Positions 22,041 through 29,301 of a stretch of 64,000 bases of DNA are shown piece after piece (position 1 is the stretch's first letter; each line of letters begins with the position of its first letter). The notes below the pieces were generated by a model, which was given only the letters and a program-made list of their open reading frames with translations, was not told where the DNA came from and ran no database searches. The position numbers were made by a program, and so were the translations under genes. This DNA is from Chthoniobacterales bacterium (GTDB lineage Bacteria > Verrucomicrobiota > Verrucomicrobiia > Chthoniobacterales > DASVRZ01), in the NCBI GenBank assembly GCA_039930045.1, contig JBDSQB010000002.1:62001-126000 (forward strand), given 5' to 3'.

Positions 22041-22461
22041 TCTGGTTGCGAGCGCGCCGGCGACATTTGCCCTGCAATTCCTGGCGCAGACGATAGCGAA
22101 ATTTGGCTCCCAGCAGACAGGTCAATCCGCCCATCACCGCCGCCGGAATGGCCAACATCTGCCGGTCGCCCATTTCTGGATGGCTGTAGCCCCAGAGCAG
22201 AATCATTATTCCCCCGGCGAGCGCGCCCCCGACCGCGCACCACGCGGCACTCCAGAATCGGCCCGGCGCAAACACGAAAAGCGGCAACAAAGCCACCAGC
22301 CACGCGCCGAGCAAGAAGCTGAGGCACGAGGCCGAGAGAAAAACCGGTCCGTCTCTCCAGAATGCAAAGAGGGCCACGGAAGCGCCCGTAAAAAAGGCAT
22401 TGAACGCCGCCCATGCCAGCAACTGCGCCAGCGGTTTCTTCAAAATACGGCGACGTGGCAT
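22030..22461 (-). CDS. Hypothetical membrane protein with four hydrophobic segments
   Basis: A 143-residue protein if started at the ATG at 22461; a GTG at 22521 would add 20 residues. After a basic start ('PRRRILKKP') come about four hydrophobic segments, near residues 12-30, 40-62, 68-88 and 102-118, and a strongly basic tail ('RYRLRQELQGKCRRRARNQ'). No catalytic motif or known family is recognised. The basic ends suggest cytoplasmic termini. The 3' end overlaps the proA stop region on the opposite strand. Confidence 0.6.
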   Translation of the reverse strand: MPRRRILKKPLAQLLAWAAFNAFFTGASVALFAFWRDGPVFLSASCLSFLLGAWLVALLPLFVFAPGRFWSAAWCAVGGALAGGIMILLWGYSHPEMGDRQMLAIPAAVMGGLTCLLGAKFRYRLRQELQGKCRRRARNQIIA

Positions 22462-22652
22462 TTTTTGCGGACTCGCGGCGGCAACAGGCGAAATGGGATC
22501 TTTGATATTTTTAGCCTTCACGTAACAGCACAAGGGAACCTGTTAGCCCATCGAAAAACCAGCCCAAACTGGACGTCTGATTGCACTGCAACCCGCCCCC
22601 TTCCTCAAACTTGAGCAAGCGCCCGAGTTCCATGCTAGGCTGCGCGCACCTC

Positions 22653-23717
22653 ATGCGCATCGGACTCGTTTTCCTCCTGCTCGCCGCCACCGCCTGCGCG
22701 CAACTCGATCCGCAAAAACCAGAGCCCGAACCGACTCCCATGGCGCTCCCCGAGGTGCCTGTTGGCGAAGTCGTCGCTGTCCACGATTCGGGAATGATCA
22801 CCAGCTACGAAACTGACGACGCGCAGGTGAAATCCGCCGTGGATCGCGTCGTCATGGCCGTCACCAAACAGCCCAGCATCGCCGCCGCGTGGAGTTCGCT
22901 GGTGAAGCCCTCGGATCGCGTCGGGCTGAAAATTTCCGCTACCGGGCAGCAGTATTTCGCCACGCATCACGCCGTTGTCGATGCCGTTGTTAGTGGGTTG
23001 CATCAGGCCGGGGTGACTAACATCATTCTCTGGGATCGCAGCGCCGACGACCTCAAACAATCCGGCTACCGCGACAACGCCAGCTACAAAGTCCGCTGGT
23101 CGTATCCCGGCAAGGCCTACGCGCCGAAAAGCATCTATGTTAGCTCGGTGTTAGGTCAACTCATCTGGGGCGACCTCGACTTCACCCGGCGCTACTCCAC
23201 ATTCGAGTTAGACCCTAATGAAAAACCAAAGGACAACCTCAGTTCTAACAGTCACTTCGCCTCGGTATTAGTCAGCGAAGTGGACAAGGTCATCAACCTT
23301 CCCGTGCTCAGTGCGCACGCCTCCTGCGGCCTGGCCTGCGCGTTGTATAACATGACCATTCCTAACATCGACAACTGGCGCCGCTTCACCACCGGCTTCG
23401 CGCAATCCGATCCCGCGATTCCCGAGATTTACAGCGATCCGCTCGTGACTAACAAAGTCGTGCTAACCATCATGGACGGCCTCATCGCGCAGTTCGCTGG
23501 CGGACCAGAGTTCCAGCCCAATTACGCCATTCATCACGCCACGATTTACGCCAGCCGCGACCCGGTCGCGCTCGACACGGCGGCTCTCCAGCAGATCGAT
23601 AAATGGCGAGTCCGCGCCCGGATGCGCCCCAATGCCGCCGACGCGAGCTACCTGCAAAGCGCCCGCGAAATGGGCCTCGGCAACGCAGGCAAATCCGAGG
23701 TGAGGATGCTGCCCTGA
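22653..23717 (+). CDS. Exported DUF362-family protein
   Basis: A 354-residue protein with a signal peptide ('MRIGLVFLLLAATACAQ') and a DUF362-like body: 'VKPSDRVGLKISATG', 'HHAVVDAVVSGLHQAGVTNI' and 'KVINLPVLSAHASCGLACAL'. DUF362 proteins are widespread and sometimes carry iron-sulfur ferredoxin modules, but no Cys-rich ferredoxin cluster is seen here. The reaction is unknown. The ATG at 22653 was chosen because it begins the signal peptide. Its stop overlaps the start of the squalene-synthase gene by one base, so the two are translationally coupled. GTTAG/CTAAC words are unusually dense in this gene. Confidence 0.75.
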   Translation: MRIGLVFLLLAATACAQLDPQKPEPEPTPMALPEVPVGEVVAVHDSGMITSYETDDAQVKSAVDRVVMAVTKQPSIAAAWSSLVKPSDRVGLKISATGQQYFATHHAVVDAVVSGLHQAGVTNIILWDRSADDLKQSGYRDNASYKVRWSYPGKAYAPKSIYVSSVLGQLIWGDLDFTRRYSTFELDPNEKPKDNLSSNSHFASVLVSEVDKVINLPVLSAHASCGLACALYNMTIPNIDNWRRFTTGFAQSDPAIPEIYSDPLVTNKVVLTIMDGLIAQFAGGPEFQPNYAIHHATIYASRDPVALDTAALQQIDKWRVRARMRPNAADASYLQSAREMGLGNAGKSEVRMLP

Positions 23718-24625
23718 TGCAAACCGAGCTGGAGAAAAACGTGCTACTCGAGTCCGTCTCGCGCTCGTTTTATCTAACCATTCGCGCCTTGCCGAAGGCG
23801 TTGAGGCAGCCGATTCGCACCGCGTATTTGCTGGCCCGCGCCACCGACACCATCGCCGATACGAGTTCCATTCCGATGCTGGATCGGCTGCGGCATTTGC
23901 GTCTGCTGCGCTCCATCATTCTCGGAGAAAAACCTCTCGAAGACTCGGCTCGCATGGGAATCGAAGTCGCCCCACTGCAATCGAACTCCGCTGAGAAAAT
24001 TCTCCTCACCCATCTCGTCGAAATCCTCGCCGACTATCAATCGCTCGAGCCCGCCGATCACGCCGACGTGCGCTGGGTGCTCGACCAGATCACCATAGGC
24101 CAGGAGGAGGATTTGCTAACCCCGCGCCTCGCCGATGCCGCAGCCCTGGAGCGTTACACCTGGCTCGTGGCCGGCTGCGTCGGCGAATTTTGGACCCGCC
24201 TCGGTCTGCGAAAACTGAAGCACTACGCCACCCTGCCCGACGCCGAAATGATCCAGCTCGGGGCCGACTTCGGCAAGGGCCTCCAGCTCGTCAACATCCT
24301 GCGCGACTACCCCGAGGACGAAAAAAACGGGCGGAGTTACATCCCGTCCGACTACGACCAATGGCGGCAGCGTGCTAACATATTGTTAGAAAACGGCTGG
24401 CGCTACGTGCTCGCCCTGCGCTGGTGGCGGCTGCGCTTCGCCTGCGCCCTGCCCGTGCTCATCGGCCTGCGCACGTTGGCTATGTTAGGAACCACCCCGC
24501 CGCAGAATCGAATCAAAGTCCCCCGCAAAGAAATTCGCGCGATGTTAGTGCAAGTCGCCTGTCGCGCCATCTCCCGCCGCGCCTTGGCGAACTATGGCCG
24601 CCAGTTTCTGCTGAAAACTTTGTAA
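23717..24625 (+). CDS. Squalene/phytoene synthase family protein
   Basis: A 302-residue all-alpha prenyl synthase that condenses two prenyl diphosphates head to head. The first aspartate-rich motif 'ARATDTIADT' (Asp44, Asp48) and the second, 'LVNILRDYPEDEKNGRSYIP' (about 199-218), bind the magnesium-diphosphate. The basic/aromatic block 'SVSRSFYLTIRALP' is the usual N-terminal motif. The 'YIP' after the second motif favours squalene-type enzymes; product assignment (squalene, presqualene or phytoene) cannot be settled from sequence alone. No HpnC/HpnE or carotenoid genes are nearby. Coupled to the DUF362 gene by a 1-base overlap. Confidence 0.87.
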   Translation: MQTELEKNVLLESVSRSFYLTIRALPKALRQPIRTAYLLARATDTIADTSSIPMLDRLRHLRLLRSIILGEKPLEDSARMGIEVAPLQSNSAEKILLTHLVEILADYQSLEPADHADVRWVLDQITIGQEEDLLTPRLADAAALERYTWLVAGCVGEFWTRLGLRKLKHYATLPDAEMIQLGADFGKGLQLVNILRDYPEDEKNGRSYIPSDYDQWRQRANILLENGWRYVLALRWWRLRFACALPVLIGLRTLAMLGTTPPQNRIKVPRKEIRAMLVQVACRAISRRALANYGRQFLLKTL

Positions 24626-24711
24626 AGCTGCCAAATAGCAGGACAATGAAAGTGCATCTCAAAATAAAAGGCACGGCCCCTCTCCTACACAAGGCGTGCT
24701 AGTTTTCCGGC

Positions 24712-25122
24712 ATGAATGCAGCCTCCATCGAGCAGATCATCACGGAAAGTTTTACCAAGGTCGAGACGGCCTCGAATTTTGGTTACACCTTCTTTTTCTA
24801 TGGAGCGGACCACAAGCGACCGTTTGCGACGCTCGCGTCCTCTGACAATGAATATGACCGCGTCTCGAACCTCGACCGTCCGGGGGTTTTTCGTCTGAAT
24901 GTGGGTGTCGGCAAGCAGACTTTCCAATCGCTTTTCGGCCCGAATGCGGTGGATGTGAGCGGCTACGATTTCACCGCGCTGGACACGATCATGCCTCACC
25001 CAGATTACGCAGCGCAGCATTTCATCTGTGTGCTGAATCTGTCTGCGGAGACGTTCGAGACTTTGCGCCCGATGATTGCCGAGGCTTACGACATTGCCAA
25101 AAAACGTCAGACGAAGCGGTAA
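24712..25122 (+). CDS. DUF6194-type protein
   Basis: A 136-residue soluble protein with 'SNFGYTFFFYG', 'FATLASSDNEYDRVSNLDRP' and 'FRLNVGVGKQTFQSLFG' in order, ending with 'PHPDYAAQHFICVLNLS'. This arrangement matches the small DUF6194 family of unknown function that occurs singly in many bacteria. No membrane segment or catalytic site is visible. It stands alone between the squalene synthase and a decayed GAF gene. Confidence 0.7.
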   Translation: MNAASIEQIITESFTKVETASNFGYTFFFYGADHKRPFATLASSDNEYDRVSNLDRPGVFRLNVGVGKQTFQSLFGPNAVDVSGYDFTALDTIMPHPDYAAQHFICVLNLSAETFETLRPMIAEAYDIAKKRQTKR

Positions 25123-25201
25123 AAGTGCGAGTGACCACTAGCTAGGTCTCCCCTCGTTCCCGAAGCCAGGTTTATTCGCCTTGGCCTTGGAAACTCCGCA
25201 C

Positions 25202-25425
25202 ACGATGAGCGGCGACACCTTCCATTTCGAGCGCCTGCAGACCATCCGAAGCAGGAAACCGTGCAGTCGTATTGCGGAGTCCCTCTTTTAAACAGCGATG
25301 GCAAAATGTTTGGAACGATCTGCCATTTCGATTACAAGCTCAGCCAGGTCTCACAGTTGGATGTGGAGCTGATGGAGTATATGGCGAAAATCCTGGAGAG
25401 GCATAGCGAGAGCCTCGTCGTCTGA
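25202..25425 (+). pseudogene. GAF-domain protein remnant (C-terminal half only)
   Basis: An open frame without a start codon encodes the end of a GAF domain: 'ETVQSYCGVPLLNSDGKMFG', then 'TICHFDYKLSQVSQLDVELM' and 'EYMAKILERHSESLVV', stopping at 25425. The clean homologous part begins at about 25255. Just upstream a different frame reads 'MSGDTFHFERLQTI', which looks like an earlier piece of the same domain, so both an N-terminal loss and a frameshift are likely. GAF domains bind small ligands such as cyclic nucleotides or tetrapyrroles. The remainder of 25123-25454 holds no other gene. Confidence 0.65.
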
Positions 25426-25454
25426 CCTGCGCAGGATAAAACGACGACCCAAGC

Positions 25455-27467
25455 CTACCAGATCGCGGCTCGGTCGGTGTCTTTTCTCGCCATGGGGCTG
25501 CTGGCGTCGCAGCCGAAGGCTTGGAAAAACTCGGGCATGTTGGCCACGACGCCGTTCACGCGGTGGATCGCGGGGCTGTGCGGGTCGGTGAGGACGCGCA
25601 TGCGGAGGGCTTCCTTGCGAATGTTCGACCGCCAGACTTGCGCCCAGCCGAGGAAGAAGCGTTGCTCGGGGGTGAAGCCGTCGATGGGCGCGGGTTTGCC
25701 TTCCTTGGCCCACTTTTCCTGAAGGGCGGTCCAGGCGATGCGGACGCCGCCGATGTCGGCGATGTTTTCGCCCTGGGTGAGCTGGCCGTTGAGCTTTAAC
25801 TCGTCGATGGCGGTGTAGTTGCCGTATTGATCGACCACTTTCTGCGCGCGCTCGTTAAAGGCTTTTTTGTCAGCCTCGGTCCACCATTCCTTCAGGTTGC
25901 CATCGGCGTCGAACTGCCGCCCTTGGTCGTCGAAGCCGTGAGTCATTTCGTGGCCGATGACCGCGCCGATGCCGCCGAAGTTGATGGCGTCGTCCGATTT
26001 CGCGCTGAAGAAGGGCGGCTGGAGGATGCCCGCCGGGAAAACGATCTCGTTGAGCGCGGGATTGTAGTAGGCATTGACCGTTTGCGGGGTCATGAGCCAC
26101 TCGTCGCGATCCACGGGTTTGCCGATCTTGGCGAGATTGCGATGGATCTCGAATTGGGCGGCGCGCAGGGTGTTGAGCACGTAGCTTTTCCGGTCGATCT
26201 GGAGGGTGGAATAGTCGCGCCACTTGTCGGGGTAACCCATCTTGACGGTAAATTTATCGAGCTTGTGCAGGGCGGCTTTTTTCGTGTCGTCGCCCATCCA
26301 GGCGAGGCCGTCGATGCGGGTGCGGAGCGTGGCGCGGAGGGAGGCAACGAGGTCGAGGATGCGCTGCTTGGCTTCGGGCGGGAAATATTTCTCCACAAAA
26401 AGCTGGCCGGTGGCTTCGCCGAGAGCGCCGTCGGTGGCGGCGAGAACGCGTTTCCAGCGGGGTTTGAGTTCTTTCGTGCCGTTGAGAATCGTGCCGAAGA
26501 AGTGGAAGTTCTCATCGACAAACGGGTCGCTCAGCTCGCCCGCGTTATCGGTGAGCAACTGCCAGCGCAGGTAGGTTTTCCAGTTCTCCAGCGAGACGGA
26601 CGTGAGCATGGCGTCGAACTTTTTCAGGAAGTCGGGCTGGCCGACGCAGAAGTCGCCGGGATCACCGAGACCGCGTCCGACGAGATACGACTTCTGGTCG
26701 AATGTGGGCGTGAGCGCGGACACTTCGGTGAGCGTCATTTTATGGTAAACCGCCTGCGGATCGCGCTGCTCGACCTTCGTCATGGAGGCCTCGGCGAGTT
26801 GGGTTTCAAAGGCGAGCACGGTGTCGGCCTCGGTCTTGGCGGCGTCGGGTTTATCGCCGAGCAGGGTGAACATTTTCGCGACGTGCTCGACGTATTGCTC
26901 GCGGATTTTCTTCGAGGCGTCGTCCGTCTTTAGATAGTAATCGCGGTCGGGAAGTCCGAGGCCGCCCTGGTAAAATTGGGCAATTACGCGGCTGCTGTCC
27001 TTCGCGTCCTGATCGGCAAAAAAGCCAAACCCGGCCCCGACTCCGAGGTCGTGCAAATGCGCCAGCAACGCGGGCAATTCCTTCGTCGAAGCGAGCGCCG
27101 CAATGCGATCAAACTCGGGTTGCAGCGGAGTCACACCCGCCTTGTTTACCGCCTCGACATCCATGCCACTCGCATAGAAATCGCCGATTTTCTTCCGCAC
27201 CGAACCCTCAGGCGCGGCGCTGTCGGCAGAGGCTTCCTCGAGGATGGTTTTGAGTTTCAGGTTGTTGTCCTCGACCAACTCGATGAAGCTGCCCCAAGTC
27301 GAATACTGGCCGGGAATGGGATTGTTTTTCAGCCAGGTGCCGTTGGCGTATTGGAAAAAATTCTCACAAGGCTTGGTGGCGGGGTCGATGTTCGCTGGAT
27401 CGAAAGCAGTCTGAGCGTGCGCCAGGATGAGGGTGGAAAAAAAAGCGGGAATGAGTGAGCGGCGCAT
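25455..27467 (-). CDS. M13-family zinc metallopeptidase (neprilysin/PepO-like), exported
   Basis: A 670-residue peptidase with a signal peptide ('MRRSLIPAFFSTLILAHAQT'). The N-terminal M13 domain begins 'PCENFFQYANGTWLKNNPIP'. The catalytic domain has 'NAYYNPALNEIVFPAGILQP', the zinc motif 'HEMTH' within 'GAVIGHEMTHGFDDQGRQFD' and the third zinc ligand in 'ENIADIGGVRIAW'. M13 enzymes cleave peptides of up to about 40 residues; here it should act in the periplasm or outside. The family's usual C-terminal Cys-x-x-Trp is replaced by 'RAAIW', leaving the Trp but no Cys. It begins four bases after pdxH, suggesting one transcript. Confidence 0.95.
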   Translation of the reverse strand: MRRSLIPAFFSTLILAHAQTAFDPANIDPATKPCENFFQYANGTWLKNNPIPGQYSTWGSFIELVEDNNLKLKTILEEASADSAAPEGSVRKKIGDFYASGMDVEAVNKAGVTPLQPEFDRIAALASTKELPALLAHLHDLGVGAGFGFFADQDAKDSSRVIAQFYQGGLGLPDRDYYLKTDDASKKIREQYVEHVAKMFTLLGDKPDAAKTEADTVLAFETQLAEASMTKVEQRDPQAVYHKMTLTEVSALTPTFDQKSYLVGRGLGDPGDFCVGQPDFLKKFDAMLTSVSLENWKTYLRWQLLTDNAGELSDPFVDENFHFFGTILNGTKELKPRWKRVLAATDGALGEATGQLFVEKYFPPEAKQRILDLVASLRATLRTRIDGLAWMGDDTKKAALHKLDKFTVKMGYPDKWRDYSTLQIDRKSYVLNTLRAAQFEIHRNLAKIGKPVDRDEWLMTPQTVNAYYNPALNEIVFPAGILQPPFFSAKSDDAINFGGIGAVIGHEMTHGFDDQGRQFDADGNLKEWWTEADKKAFNERAQKVVDQYGNYTAIDELKLNGQLTQGENIADIGGVRIAWTALQEKWAKEGKPAPIDGFTPEQRFFLGWAQVWRSNIRKEALRMRVLTDPHSPAIHRVNGVVANMPEFFQAFGCDASSPMARKDTDRAAIW

Positions 27468-27471
27468 AAAG

Positions 27472-28113
27472 TTAGGGGCTGAGACGGTCGATCTGCCAGA
27501 TTCGTTCAGTCAGAGTGTATTGGAAACGGTCGTGGAGCCGGTTCGGGCGGCCCTGCCAAAACTCGAACCGCACCGGCACAACCCGGAAACCGCCCCAGTT
27601 TTCTGGCAGCGGAATCTCGGTGCCAGCGGTGTGTTTTTCCAACTGCTCCAGCCGTTTCTCCAGATAATCGCGATCAGGAATGACTGCGCTCTGGCTGGAA
27701 ACAAGCGCGCCGAGCTGGCTGCCGCGCGGACGGCTGTGAAAATAGGTGAGCGTTTCCTCGCGCGAGACGCGTTCGACCGCGCCCGCGATGACCACCTGAC
27801 GCTCCAGGTTTTGCCAGAAAAACGTCAGGCAGGCGCGTGGGTTTTCCCTCAGCTCGCGGCCTTTCCGGCTCTCGTAATTCGTGAAAAAACAGAACCCGCG
27901 ATCATCGAAGCTCTTCAGCAAAACCGTGCGCGCGGCGGGAGTTCCATCGCTATCTGCGGTCGCGAGCGTCATCGCATTTGGCTCGCCCGCGGCCTGCGCC
28001 ACGGCGATGCCGAACCACGTCGTGAATTGATCAAACGGACTCTCCGACAGATCGGCGCGGCGGAGTCCGGCAAGGGCGTATTCGCGGCGCAAACCGGCTG
28101 GATTTTGCATCAT
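27472..28113 (-). CDS. pdxH: Pyridoxamine 5'-phosphate oxidase
   Basis: A 213-residue FMN enzyme that oxidises pyridoxine or pyridoxamine 5'-phosphate to PLP. Family blocks are 'LRREYALAGL', 'PNAMTLATADSDGTPAARTV', 'VLLKSFDDRGFCFFTNYESR', 'FFWQNLERQVVIAG' and the terminal 'RLHDRFQYTLTERIWQIDRL SP'. The frame opens at 28224, but the double ATG at 28113/28110 aligns with the family N-terminus. It is divergent from the prepilin peptidase gene (78 bp between starts) and is followed by the M13 peptidase. Confidence 0.95.
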   Translation of the reverse strand: MMQNPAGLRREYALAGLRRADLSESPFDQFTTWFGIAVAQAAGEPNAMTLATADSDGTPAARTVLLKSFDDRGFCFFTNYESRKGRELRENPRACLTFFWQNLERQVVIAGAVERVSREETLTYFHSRPRGSQLGALVSSQSAVIPDRDYLEKRLEQLEKHTAGTEIPLPENWGGFRVVPVRFEFWQGRPNRLHDRFQYTLTERIWQIDRLSP

Positions 28114-28191
28114 GCAGCCCATCGTAAGCAACACCGCGAGCGGTGCAAGACCGGGATTGACGCTCGGCGGCGGAGCGGGTTCACTGAGCCC

Positions 28192-29301
28192 GTGCCCGCC
28201 GAATGGTATTCGCTTATTTTCCAAGTCTTCTCGTTCATTCTGGGCTCGATGATTGGCTCCTTTCTAAACGTCTGCATTTACCGGATGCCGCGCGACATGG
28301 CGGTGAACCAGCCCAAGCGTTCCTTCTGCCCGAACTGCAAAACGCAGATCAAATGGTATCACAATCTGCCGATAGTTAGCTGGCTCTGGCTGCGGGGGAA
28401 ATGCGGCTACTGCGGAGTGCCGATCTCGCCGCGCTATCTGGGGGTGGAATGTCTCACCGGCGGCCTGTTTCTGGCGATTTACTGGAGACTGGAACCGCTC
28501 TTTCAACTGCCCCTACTGCTGCCCTACTGGATACTAGCTTCCGTGTTAGTCGTGGCGACTTTCATCGACTTGGAATTTTTCATCATCCCGAACGAAATCA
28601 CTTGGGGCGGAGTGGTTGCAGGCGTTGTTCTCAGCGGGATTTTTCCGAGCATGATGCAAGTCGATTCTCGATGGCAGTCGCTGCTCTGGTCGGTTGCAGG
28701 CGCGGCGACTGGTTACTTCCTGCTCTGGAGTGTGGTCGAGCTGGGCAAGCTCGCTTTTGGACGGAAAAAACTCACCTTTCCCGCCGACACGGAGTTCCAC
28801 GTCAAACAGGTCGAGGACCAGCCCGTGCTCACCGTTGGCGATGAATCAATGCCCTGGATCGACCTCTTTGCCCGCGAGTCGGACCGGATGATTCTGACCG
28901 TAGAAAAAGCCGCCGTGAACGACCAGCCGGTGAGTGCATTGGAACTCGTCTTCTTCCACGATCGAATGGAAGTCGCCGGGGAAAAAAGCGCGCTCTCGGA
29001 GATCACGATGGTCTCGGGGCTCGTCTCGAAAATCGTCATTCCGCGCGAGGCCATGGGCTTCGGCGATGTGAAATTTATCGCAGCCATCGGAGCGTTTCTC
29101 GGCTGGCAGGCGGTGCTATTCACCGTGCCAGTCGCGGCGGTCTGCGGCTCGATTCTGGGCGTGGGTTCCATGCTGATCGGGCGGCGCGAATGGTCGGCGA
29201 AGATTCCCTTCGGCCCATATCTCGCCGTCGGTGCGCTCGCCTGGATTTTTGCCGGACCGGAACTCGTCCGCTGGTATGCCGGGCTGCTGGGCCGCTACTA
29301 G
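28192..29301 (+). CDS. Prepilin peptidase (type IV leader peptidase) with insertion
   Basis: A 369-residue inner-membrane aspartyl protease/N-methylase that processes type IV pilin-like precursors. It begins with GTG at 28192 ('PAEWYSLIFQVFSFILGSMI'); the longer frame upstream is antisense to pdxH. The zinc-type pairs 'CPNC' (about residue 47) and 'CGYC' (about 72) mark the N-methylase loop. The two catalytic aspartates are in 'FIDLEFFIIPNE' and 'GFGDVKF'. Between them the protein carries an extra segment of roughly 100 mostly hydrophilic residues (about 190-285), which explains the length above the usual 250-290. No pilin genes are in the window. Confidence 0.9.
   Translation: MPAEWYSLIFQVFSFILGSMIGSFLNVCIYRMPRDMAVNQPKRSFCPNCKTQIKWYHNLPIVSWLWLRGKCGYCGVPISPRYLGVECLTGGLFLAIYWRLEPLFQLPLLLPYWILASVLVVATFIDLEFFIIPNEITWGGVVAGVVLSGIFPSMMQVDSRWQSLLWSVAGAATGYFLLWSVVELGKLAFGRKKLTFPADTEFHVKQVEDQPVLTVGDESMPWIDLFARESDRMILTVEKAAVNDQPVSALELVFFHDRMEVAGEKSALSEITMVSGLVSKIVIPREAMGFGDVKFIAAIGAFLGWQAVLFTVPVAAVCGSILGVGSMLIGRREWSAKIPFGPYLAVGALAWIFAGPELVRWYAGLLGRY

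Noticed and set aside
27427-28191. Upstream extension of the prepilin peptidase frame
   Set aside because: It is antisense to pdxH; the GTG at 28192 begins the first membrane helix.
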